Position numbers and translations under genes: made by a program
The notes under the pieces: generated by a model
The model's database searches: none
Told to the model about the DNA's origin: nothing
What the model saw: the letters and a program-made list of their open reading frames with translations, nothing else
DNA from: Pseudomonas abietaniphila
GTDB lineage: Bacteria; Pseudomonadota; Gammaproteobacteria; Pseudomonadales; Pseudomonadaceae
Reading direction: 5' to 3'
NCBI RefSeq assembly: GCF_039697315.1
Contig: NZ_CP155619.1
Span: 5,580,001 to 5,644,000 of the forward strand
DNA: 64,000 bases
Shown: piece after piece, positions 56,406 to 63,191 of the stretch
How positions within the stretch are numbered: the stretch's first letter is position 1
Layout of the letters: the number at the start of each line of letters is the position of its first letter

Positions 56406-57593
56406 TCAAGGCTTGAGCGGGACAATCTGGTCGCCGACGAAATGGGTGAACACGTAGTCGTCCGGCCCCAGTGCGTCATGTTTCTGTGCCGTGAACGGCT
56501 GCTTGTAATCCTTGATCAGGCCGTCGTAGTCGGTGATGCCGTAGAAGCCGTCGCGTACGGCTTTGCCGTCGGTGCTGCCCGCCTTTTCGATGGCCAGTGC
56601 GCTGAGGTGCAAGGCGTCATAGGCGTTGGCGATGCCGACCGCGGGTGTCACGTCCGCCAGGGTCTTGATCTGTGGGTAGGCAGTCTTCAACGAGGCCAGC
56701 AGGGCGTCGCCTTTGGCGTTGTTGTGCTCGGTGAACACGTACGTCTGGATGAAGTGCACGCGCGAGGCGCTCGGTCCAGCCAGTTCGCCGAAACGTCCAC
56801 CCGCAGGGCCCCAGTGCGACACCACCGGCACGTCCCAACCCATGCGGTCCAGTGACTTGACCACCTGCGCCGAGGGGCCGACGTTGCCGACCATCAGCAG
56901 GGTGTCGGCGCCTGCATTTTTCAATCGGGTCAATTGCGGGACCACGTCCAGATCGCTGTCCTGAATGCGCTCGACACCGGCATTCTCAAGACCGCGTTTC
57001 TCCAGCGCGCGTTTGAAGCCAGCCTCGTTGGATTCGCCCCAGGGATTGTTGATGAGGATCATCCCCGGCTTCTTCATGCCCTGGTCAGCGCCATATTTCA
57101 CCAGCGCTTCGTCAACGAGTTCGTCGACGGCCGAGACGCGGAACACGTAGTTATCCGCTGCGCAATTTTCGGTGATCTTGGTCCCGGCCGCCCAGATGCC
57201 CATGAACGGGACTTTCAGCTGGTTCGCCAAAGGCACGATGGCCAGCGAAACCGGCGTGTCGAGGCCGCCGAACAGCACGGTGACCTTCTCCCGCTGAATC
57301 AGCTCGCGGGCGGCGAGCATGCCTTTGGACGGGTTGCTTTCATCGTCCCGGCGCACCAGTTCCAGCGGGCGCCCCAACACCCCGCCGTGGGCATTGACCT
57401 CATCGATGGCCATGGTCAGACCACGGGTCAAGGCTTCCCCGGATTTCGCAGACTGCCCGGAGAGCGCCGCTACCAGACCGACTTTGATCGGCGGTTCTGC
57501 CGCCTGGGCGCCGGTGGACATCGCAAGGGTCAGAGAGAAGGCCGCAGCCGTGGGGGACAACAGACGCTGCAGGGTTGGAAGCCGGAATGACAT
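56406..57593 (-). CDS. ABC transporter substrate-binding protein, LivK-like
   Basis: A 395-residue periplasmic binding protein of the peripla_BP_6 group, with a signal peptide about 31 residues long (ending TGAQAAE). The mature part starts IKVGLVAALSGQSAKSGEALTRGLTMAIDEVNAHGGVLGRPLELVRRDDES, the usual LivK-like opening. The ligand may be an amide or heterocycle rather than leucine, given its operon partners. A CAGGAGC lies before the ATG. It is the first gene of the importer operon. Confidence 0.92.
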   Translation of the reverse strand: MSFRLPTLQRLLSPTAAAFSLTLAMSTGAQAAEPPIKVGLVAALSGQSAKSGEALTRGLTMAIDEVNAHGGVLGRPLELVRRDDESNPSKGMLAARELIQREKVTVLFGGLDTPVSLAIVPLANQLKVPFMGIWAAGTKITENCAADNYVFRVSAVDELVDEALVKYGADQGMKKPGMILINNPWGESNEAGFKRALEKRGLENAGVERIQDSDLDVVPQLTRLKNAGADTLLMVGNVGPSAQVVKSLDRMGWDVPVVSHWGPAGGRFGELAGPSASRVHFIQTYVFTEHNNAKGDALLASLKTAYPQIKTLADVTPAVGIANAYDALHLSALAIEKAGSTDGKAVRDGFYGITDYDGLIKDYKQPFTAQKHDALGPDDYVFTHFVGDQIVPLKP

Positions 57594-57610
57594 GGGTAAC
57601 GCTCCTGATT

Positions 57611-57637
57611 GCTAGCACTTGTAAAATTATTGCTAGC
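57611..57637. promoter_or_regulatory. Paired GCTAGC operator, site 2
   Basis: GCTAGC at 57611-57616 and at 57632-57637, with centres 21 bp apart and the flank ATTGCTAGCA shared by both. It lies in the divergent region between the binding-protein gene and the NTF2-like gene. It matches the pair at 49131-49158. Confidence 0.6.
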
Positions 57638-57780
57638 AAGTAGGATGCCAGTCCAAAGACGCCTTGAAAGCGCAGGTTGCGGCCATCATCGCCCGTGATA
57701 TCGCTCCAAATTAAGGCGCTTCGCACCACGTAGAGGCATACGGACCGTCAGCGGTCATCATCGAGTCAGGAGAGCGGGTT

Positions 57781-58179
57781 ATGTCAGAAGTGAATAAAGA
57801 CGTTCAGATTGTTAGCAATTTTCTTGAGGCTTCGATGGCACCGGACCCGGTCCGCGCCGCGACTTTCATGAGCGACGACGTGAAGATTACATTTACCGGC
57901 GGGCGCGCCATGCCCGATCCGCAAACCATCACCGCGTTCAACGGTTCGCGCTATGCGTGGGTGAAAAAGGCACTGGGCAATTTCGACTGGATGGACCGGG
58001 GTGATCACACCGTGGTGTATTCCAACGGCACCCTGTACGGCGAATGGCCGGACGGCCGCAGCTTTTCCGGTAACCGTTACCTGGACCGGTTTGAAGTGCG
58101 CAATGGCAAGATCACCCGGATGGACGTGTGGAATGACAGCGCGGAATGGATGCTGATGCCTGAGATTGGTAAGGCCTGA
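57781..58179 (+). CDS. NTF2-like/SnoaL-type protein
   Basis: A 132-residue cone-shaped NTF2-like fold protein. Landmarks are VSNFLEASMAPDPVRAATFMSDDVKITFTGGRAMPDP at the start and the WPDGRSFSGNRYLDRFEVRNGKITRMDVWNDSAEWML strand region. Such proteins are small isomerases, hydrolases or assembly factors. In purine/oxamate loci an NTF2-like protein (HpxZ/AtzH) often accompanies a GGT-type amidohydrolase. It shares the divergent promoter region with the importer. Start at 57781 behind AGGAG. Confidence 0.8.
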   Translation: MSEVNKDVQIVSNFLEASMAPDPVRAATFMSDDVKITFTGGRAMPDPQTITAFNGSRYAWVKKALGNFDWMDRGDHTVVYSNGTLYGEWPDGRSFSGNRYLDRFEVRNGKITRMDVWNDSAEWMLMPEIGKA

Positions 58180-58223
58180 GAATAACGTTCGTAGGCCAAA
58201 GCGCATCGAAAAACAAAATCAAC

Positions 58224-58250
58224 AGCAGGAGCAGGAGCAGGAGCAAGAGC
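58224..58250. repeat. AGCAGG hexamer microsatellite
   Basis: About four and a half tandem copies of AGCAGG, the last with one change (AGCAAG). It abuts the left end of the inverted repeat at 58252. Confidence 0.85.
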
Positions 58251-58251
58251 T

Positions 58252-58355
58252 GATCGTTCCCACGCTCCGCGTGGTAACGCATCGAGTGACGCTCCGCGTC
58301 GACGTGGACGCGGAGCGTCTTGCCATGCATTCCCACGCAGAGCGTGGGAACGATC
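58252..58355. repeat. Inverted intergenic repeat, GATCGTTCCCACGCTC family, copy 2
   Basis: 104 bp, the same length as the copy at 11874-11977, with ends GATCGTTCCCACGCTCCGCG and GCGTGGGAACGATC and an inner GACGCTCCGCGTC. Confidence 0.88.
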
Positions 58356-58376
58356 AAAGCATCGGATATTGCGACT

Positions 58377-58524
58377 CGGGTGCAGGCTGAACGCAGGCGG
58401 CGGGCCCACGGAGTGTCGCCGAAGTGAAGGTACCTGGACGAAGTCGGGCCAAACCGGGAGCTTCAGACCCTTGGTTACTTGGGGTTATCAAGTGACCCGG
58501 CGAAGGCGGAACAGTTTGGCCGTT
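58377..58524 (-). repeat. Dispersed intergenic repeat, copy B
   Basis: Read on the minus strand it matches copy A (33471-33697) through TTCGCCGGGTCACTTGATAA, CCCAAGTAACCAAGGGTC, CACTCCGTGGGC and GCGTTCAGCCTGCACCC. It lacks about 75 bp of the right middle part of copy A. Confidence 0.75.
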
Positions 58525-58762
58525 AGGACAAACCCGGCCCGCGCCGCGCAAAAAAAACCGGATAAGGCACACAATCCAGGAGCGGCTCACCACTTCTCGC
58601 CAACCTCAAACCCCTGCACAAAAAATATTTCTCATCCGCATGGAATAAACCCCCTTCGACAAACGTTTACCTTCACTGCCCACACCAATCGGTGACAGCA
58701 GCGGGAGCCTGGAAGGTTTCTGGCGTTTGCTCCCTACTCGAAAAACAATCAAGGAGTTCACC

Positions 58763-59143
58763 ATGCTGAAGAACATCATCCTCACCGCCGCCGTGGCCCT
58801 GACCTGCGCTTCCAGCCTCGCGTTTGCAGCCAGCCCGGCGATGACCGGCAAGACCGACAAAGGCGAAGTGCTCACCGATCACAAGGGCATGACTTTGTAC
58901 ACCTTCACCAAAGACAGCGCCGGTAAGTCAGCCTGCAACGGCGACTGCGCCAAAGCCTGGCCGCCGTTGATGGCCGGTGCTGACGCGAAAACCGAGGGCA
59001 AGTACACGGTGGTGACCCGAGACGACGGCAGCAAACAGTGGGCCTACAACGGTATGCCGCTCTACACCTGGACCAAGGACACCAAGGCGGGCGACACCAC
59101 CGGTGACGGCTTCAAAGACATGTGGAAAGTCGCTAAACCGTAA
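58763..59143 (+). CDS. Secreted repeat protein, COG4315 type
   Basis: A 126-residue protein with a signal peptide (about 1-24, LAFAAS). Two motifs of the YxFxxD kind are visible: LYTFTKDSAGKSACNGDCAKAWPPL and LYTWTKDTKAGDTTGDGF. Two cysteines, CNGDC, sit in the first repeat. It belongs to the conserved secreted proteins with a Tyr-x-[FWY]-x-x-D repeat. The function is unknown. Confidence 0.88.
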   Translation: MLKNIILTAAVALTCASSLAFAASPAMTGKTDKGEVLTDHKGMTLYTFTKDSAGKSACNGDCAKAWPPLMAGADAKTEGKYTVVTRDDGSKQWAYNGMPLYTWTKDTKAGDTTGDGFKDMWKVAKP

Positions 59144-59192
59144 GCGCGAACCGGGTTTCACGCCTGCGGGATCCAGCGATATTTGATGGAAG

Positions 59193-59223
59193 AAAGGGCG
59201 ACTGCAACTGGTCGCCTTTTTCA
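59193..59223 (+). terminator. Intrinsic terminator
   Basis: GGCGAC (59197-59202) pairs with GTCGCC (59211-59216), followed by a five-base T-run. It ends the gene at 58763 before the rbs promoter. Confidence 0.85.
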
Positions 59224-59234
59224 TATCTGGAAAA

Positions 59235-59259
59235 GCAAGCGCTTGCGTGAAACGTTTCA
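59235..59259. promoter_or_regulatory. Tandem LacI-family operators of the rbs operon
   Basis: Two perfect 12-bp palindromes with a central CG step: GCAAGCGCTTGC (59235-59246) and TGAAACGTTTCA (59248-59259), centres 13 bp apart. The second has the AAACGTTT core of E. coli RbsR/PurR operators. They overlap a plausible -35/-10 pair (TTGCGT at 59244, TAGAGT at 59267). RbsR from the right end of the window is the likely binder. Confidence 0.7.
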
Positions 59260-59333
59260 GCTGTTCTAGAGTGTTTCGAATTGATTCTCCAAAGCAGTTC
59301 CCGAGCGCCGCCCGATCACGAGGTGGCCCAGGC

Positions 59334-59346
59334 ATAAAAACAAAAA
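59334..59346 (+). promoter_or_regulatory. A-rich Hfq/Crc-type motif before the rbsA leader ORF
   Basis: ATAAAAACAAAAA fits the AAN-repeat (AANAANAA) bound by Hfq/Crc during catabolite repression in Pseudomonas. It lies just before the GAGGATACAC ribosome-binding site of the upstream ORF. Confidence 0.45.
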
Positions 59347-59361
59347 GCCTCGAGGATACAC

Positions 59362-59445
59362 ATGAACAGTTTGCCTGCTCTGTCTTCACGCGTTTTCATG
59401 GCGCCTGACGCACTACCTATCCACGCTGCGGACGCTCGGTCATGA
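59362..59445 (+). CDS. Short upstream ORF overlapping rbsA
   Basis: A 27-residue frame ([27 protein letters not shown]) starting at an ATG with GAGG 7 bp upstream. Its TGA overlaps the rbsA ATG in ATGA. rbsA itself has no separate ribosome-binding site nearby, so it may rely on re-initiation. The peptide has no homology that I recognise. Whether it is translated is inferred. Confidence 0.45.
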   Translation: MNSLPALSSRVFMAPDALPIHAADARS

Positions 59446-60992
59446 GCGCCGTCCTCGCTGAGTCGCCGATGCCCGTGCTGGAAATGGCCGCCATTTCCAA
59501 GACCTTCAACGGCCTGCGCGTGCTCAAAAATGTCGCCCTCAAAGTCTATGCCGGTGAAGTCCATGCACTGATGGGCGAGAACGGCGCGGGCAAATCGACC
59601 CTGATGAAAATCCTCTCCGGCGCCTATCAGGCCGATGCCGGTGGCGAGATTCGCGTGGGTGGTCGGACGTTACCGGCGTTCGATCCGCTGACTGCGAAAG
59701 CCCAGGGCATTGCGGTGATCTATCAGGAGCTGAGCCTGTGCCCGAACCTCAGCGTCGCGGAGAACATTTACCTCGGGCGTGAGTTACGTCGGGGCTGGAG
59801 CATCGACCGCAAGGGGATGGAGGCGGGGTGCACCGATGTGCTGGCACGACTGGGCGCCGACTTCAAACCCTCGACCAAGGTCAGCGTGCTGTCGATTGCC
59901 GAGCGCCAATTGGTGGAGATTGCCCGCGCGCTTCACGCCGAGGCGAAGATTCTGGTGATGGACGAACCGACCACGCCGTTGTCTTCCCGCGAAACCGATC
60001 GCCTGTTCGCGTTGATCAAGCAACTACGTGATCAGGGCCTGGCGATCATCTACATCAGCCATCGCATGGCCGAAATCTACGAGTTGTCGGACCGGGTGTC
60101 GGTGCTGCGCGACGGTGAGTACGTCGGCATGCTGGCGCGTGACGCGTTGTCGGCGGATGCGCTGGTCAAGATGATGGTCGGCCGAGACCTGTCCGGTTTC
60201 TACAAGAAAGAACACGCGCCGTATGACCCTGGCGAAGTGGTGATGCGCGTGCGCGACATGGCCGATGGCAAGCGGGTGAAACCCTGCAGCTTCGATCTGC
60301 ACGCGGGTGAAGTACTGGGCATCGCCGGGTTGGTCGGGGCAGGGCGCACGGAGCTGGCACGCCTGATCTTCGCGGCCGATCCACGCACCTCTGGCAGCCT
60401 TGAAGTCGCGGGCAAACCCGTGCCGGAGCTGCGTAATCCCACCGACGCGATTCGGGCCGGCGTGGTGTATCTCACGGAGGATCGCAAGGCCCAGGGCCTG
60501 TTCCTCGACATGAGCGTGCGCGACAACATCAACGTCTGTGCCTGCGTGCCGGACGCTCATGCCGGCGGTGTGCTGGATCGTGGGCGCGGCGCGCAACGGG
60601 CAGTCGAGGCGATCCGGTCACTGTCGATTCGCGTGGCGTCGGGCAAGGTCAACGTTGGTGCGTTGTCCGGCGGTAACCAACAGAAGGTGCTGCTGGCACG
60701 GTTGCTGGAAGTCAAACCTCATGTGCTGATTCTCGACGAGCCGACCCGCGGTGTGGACATCGGCTCGAAGTCCGAGATCTACCGGATCATCAACGAACTG
60801 GCCAAGGCCGGGGTCGGTATCGTGGTGATTTCCAGTGAGTTGCCGGAGATCATCGGCACCTGTGACCGCGTGCTGATCATGCGTGAAGGGCAACTGGTGG
60901 CGGAAGTCGGCGGCGCGTCGGGGCAAGAGATTTCTCAGGAACGGATCATCGATCTGGCGACTGGGGGTGAGCAGGTGGCTGTTCAAGCCTGA
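59442..60992 (+). CDS. rbsA: Ribose ABC transporter ATPase RbsA
   Basis: A 516-residue double-ATPase of a sugar importer. The first half has Walker [10 protein letters not shown], a signature-like [12 protein letters not shown] and DEPTTPLS. The second has a degenerate Walker A ([10 protein letters not shown]), true signature [15 protein letters not shown] and [10 protein letters not shown]. This asymmetry is normal for RbsA. The start at 59442 is coupled to the upstream ORF; 59469 is an alternative. A REPIN separates it from rbsC. Confidence 0.95.
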   Translation: MSAVLAESPMPVLEMAAISKTFNGLRVLKNVALKVYAGEVHALMGENGAGKSTLMKILSGAYQADAGGEIRVGGRTLPAFDPLTAKAQGIAVIYQELSLCPNLSVAENIYLGRELRRGWSIDRKGMEAGCTDVLARLGADFKPSTKVSVLSIAERQLVEIARALHAEAKILVMDEPTTPLSSRETDRLFALIKQLRDQGLAIIYISHRMAEIYELSDRVSVLRDGEYVGMLARDALSADALVKMMVGRDLSGFYKKEHAPYDPGEVVMRVRDMADGKRVKPCSFDLHAGEVLGIAGLVGAGRTELARLIFAADPRTSGSLEVAGKPVPELRNPTDAIRAGVVYLTEDRKAQGLFLDMSVRDNINVCACVPDAHAGGVLDRGRGAQRAVEAIRSLSIRVASGKVNVGALSGGNQQKVLLARLLEVKPHVLILDEPTRGVDIGSKSEIYRIINELAKAGVGIVVISSELPEIIGTCDRVLIMREGQLVAEVGGASGQEISQERIIDLATGGEQVAVQA

Positions 60993-61007
60993 AACAACGG
61001 CAGTCCC

Positions 61008-61117
61008 CTGTAGGAGCTGACCGAGGTTACGAGGCCTGCGAAGCGGTGTGTCAGCCAATGAAGATAGTGGATCAGCTACCGCATCGCAGGCCTCCTAACG
61101 TCGGTCAGCTCCTACAG
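61008..61117. repeat. REPIN between rbsA and rbsC
   Basis: 110 bp with ends CTGTAGGAGCTGACCGAGG and CGGTCAGCTCCTACAG and inner arms GCGATGCGGTAG/GAAGCGGTGTG-type blocks. It shares GAGGTTACGA and GTGTGTCAG with the array at 44523-45067. It lies inside a transcription unit. Confidence 0.88.
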
Positions 61118-61142
61118 TGACCGTGTCATTGACACTTTCTAC

Positions 61143-61157
61143 AACAATAAAAGGAGG
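61143..61157 (+). promoter_or_regulatory. Hfq/Crc-type AANAANAA motif at rbsC
   Basis: AACAATAA (61143-61150) is an exact AANAANAA and runs directly into the AAGGAGG ribosome-binding site of rbsC. Hfq/Crc bound there would block translation. Confidence 0.55.
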
Positions 61158-61164
61158 CCAGGCC

Positions 61165-62157
61165 ATGAGTCTGACCCTGGAAAACTCGCCAAGCGTGGCG
61201 GCCATCAGCAAGCGTGAACGTGTGCGCGAGCTGATGCGTACCATAGGCATGCTGCCGGTGCTGATCCTGCTTCTGGTGGGCTTCGCGCTGATGACCGACA
61301 GTTTCATGAGTTGGCAGAACCTGTCGATCATCACCCAGCAGGCCTCGGTCAACGTGGTGCTGGCAGCGGGCATGACCTTTGTCATTCTCACCGCCGGCAT
61401 TGACCTGTCGGTCGGCGCGATCCTGGCAGCCTCTGCAGTCGTGGCTTTGCAAGCGTCGATGTCGCCGCAGTGGGGCATGCTCGGGATTTTCGCCGGAGTC
61501 GGGTTTGGCTTGCTGCTGGGCCTGGTGAACGGTGGGTTGATCGCCTTCATGCGCCTGCCGCCGTTCATTGTCACCTTGGGTGCTCTGACTGCCATGCGTG
61601 GCTTGGCGCGTCTGCTGGCGGACGACAAGACGGTCTTCAACCCTGATCTGCCCTTCGCGTTTATCGGCAACGACTCGGTGCTCGGCGTGCCGTGGCTGGT
61701 GATCATTGCGGTGGCCGTGATCGCCATTTCCTGGTTCATCCTGCGCCGCACGGTCATGGGCGTGCAGATCTATTCGGTGGGCGGCAACCCCGAAGCCGCG
61801 CGGCTGTCCGGGATCAAGGTGTGGAAAGTGCTGCTGTTCGTCTATGCCGTGTCCGGCGCGCTGGCCGGACTGGGCGCCGTCATGAGCGCGTCGCGACTGT
61901 TTGCCGCCAACGGCCTGCAATTGGGGCAGTCCTACGAGCTGGACGCCATCGCAGCGGTGATTCTTGGCGGCACCAGTTTTACCGGTGGCGTCGGCACCAT
62001 TGGCGGCACGCTGATCGGCGCGCTGATCATTGCAGTGTTGACCAACGGCCTGGTGCTGCTTGGCGTGTCGGACATCTGGCAGTACATCATCAAAGGCATC
62101 GTGATCATCGGCGCGGTGGCCCTTGACCGCTATCGTCAGTCCGGTGCGCGAACCTGA
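61165..62157 (+). CDS. rbsC: Ribose ABC transporter permease RbsC
   Basis: A 330-residue inner-membrane permease with about eight to ten helices. The family block VLAAGMTFVILTAGIDLSVGAILAASAVV and AAVILGGTSFTGGVGTIGGTLIGALIIAVLTNGLVLLGV are clear. The start at 61165 (MSLTLENSPSVAAISKRE) has AAGGAGG 8 bp upstream. It follows rbsA across a REPIN. Confidence 0.95.
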   Translation: MSLTLENSPSVAAISKRERVRELMRTIGMLPVLILLLVGFALMTDSFMSWQNLSIITQQASVNVVLAAGMTFVILTAGIDLSVGAILAASAVVALQASMSPQWGMLGIFAGVGFGLLLGLVNGGLIAFMRLPPFIVTLGALTAMRGLARLLADDKTVFNPDLPFAFIGNDSVLGVPWLVIIAVAVIAISWFILRRTVMGVQIYSVGGNPEAARLSGIKVWKVLLFVYAVSGALAGLGAVMSASRLFAANGLQLGQSYELDAIAAVILGGTSFTGGVGTIGGTLIGALIIAVLTNGLVLLGVSDIWQYIIKGIVIIGAVALDRYRQSGART

Positions 62158-62197
62158 TTCATCGCTTTGGCGTCACGCGTTTCAAACTATGGCTCTG

Positions 62198-62210
62198 ACA
62201 ATAATCACAA
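62198..62210 (+). promoter_or_regulatory. A-rich motif at rbsB
   Basis: ACAATAATCACAA lies before the GAGAG of rbsB. It matches AANAANAA with one mismatch (AATAATCA). It is the third such motif in the operon. Confidence 0.3.
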
Positions 62211-62220
62211 GAGAGAAATC

Positions 62221-63162
62221 ATGAACTTCAAACGCAAATTCCCTGCTGTCGTATCCCTGTGCCTGGCGGCGCTGTTGTCGCAAGGCGTCGAAGCCCGCGA
62301 ATTGAAATCGGTGGGCATCAGTCTGGGTTCGCTGGGCAATCCTTACTTCGTGACCCTGGCCGACGGTGCCAAGGCCAAGGCGCTGGAGATCAACCCCAAC
62401 GCCAAAGTGACCTCGGTGTCTGCCGACTATGACCTGAGCAAGCAGTTCTCGCAGATCGACAACTTCATCGCTGCCGGTGTGGACCTGATCCTGATCAACG
62501 CAGTCGATCCTAAAGCGATTGCCTCGGCGGTCAAGAAGGCACAGGCGGCCGGCATCAAAGTGGTTGCGGTGGACGTGAGCGCGGCGGGTGTCGATGCGAC
62601 GGTGCAGACCGACAACGTCGAGGCCGGCAAACTGGCCTGCCAGTTCATCGTCGACAAGCTCTCCGGCAAGGGCAATGTGATCATCGAGAACGGTCCTCAG
62701 GTCACCGCCGTGACCGACCGGGTCACGGGCTGCAAATCGGCCTTTGCCGCCGCACCGGACATCAAGGTGCTGTCGGACGATCAGGATGCCAAGGGCTCGC
62801 GCGACGGTGGCTTGAATGCCATGCAGGGTTACCTGACACGCTTCCCGAAAATCGACGGCCTGTTCGCGATCAACGACCCACAAGCCATTGGCAGTGACCT
62901 GGCAGCCAGGCAACTGAAACGCAGCGGCATCGTCATCACCTCGGTGGACGGGGCGCCGGACATCGAGCACGCGCTGAAATCCGAATCGTCGATACAGGCA
63001 TCGGCCAGTCAGGACCCTTGGGCCATGGCGCAACAAGCGGTGGTCATCGGCAATGACCTGCTCAATGACAAGAAACCGGCTGAAGCGGTGACCCAGCTCA
63101 CGCCGAAACTGATCACCCGCGACAACGTCGGTTCCTACACCGGCTGGTCGAGCAAGCGCTAA
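62221..63162 (+). CDS. rbsB: Ribose-binding periplasmic protein RbsB
   Basis: A 313-residue binding protein with signal peptide MNFKRKFPAVVSLCLAALLSQGVEA. The mature part has the family opening SVGISLGSLGNPYFVTLADGAKAKA and the sugar-contact regions DNFIAAGVDLILINAVDP and FAINDPQAIGSDLAA. It is placed third here (A-C-B), unlike the B-A-C order of P. aeruginosa as I remember it. Confidence 0.95.
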   Translation: MNFKRKFPAVVSLCLAALLSQGVEARELKSVGISLGSLGNPYFVTLADGAKAKALEINPNAKVTSVSADYDLSKQFSQIDNFIAAGVDLILINAVDPKAIASAVKKAQAAGIKVVAVDVSAAGVDATVQTDNVEAGKLACQFIVDKLSGKGNVIIENGPQVTAVTDRVTGCKSAFAAAPDIKVLSDDQDAKGSRDGGLNAMQGYLTRFPKIDGLFAINDPQAIGSDLAARQLKRSGIVITSVDGAPDIEHALKSESSIQASASQDPWAMAQQAVVIGNDLLNDKKPAEAVTQLTPKLITRDNVGSYTGWSSKR

Positions 63163-63191
63163 AACGCTAAATCAGACACACCGCCAAGAGA

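Larger units (their letters stand above)
58180..58762. other. Gene-free, repeat-rich interval
   Basis: Contains a hexamer microsatellite (58224-58250), an inverted repeat (58252-58355) and the dispersed repeat copy B (58377-58524). At 58525-58762 I see only an unremarkable leader before the gene at 58763, with an AAGGAG ribosome-binding site. Confidence 0.65.

Noticed and set aside
56013..57590. Plus-strand frames opposite livH and the binding-protein gene
   Set aside because: They are shadows of genes with complete signal peptide and transporter motifs on the minus strand.
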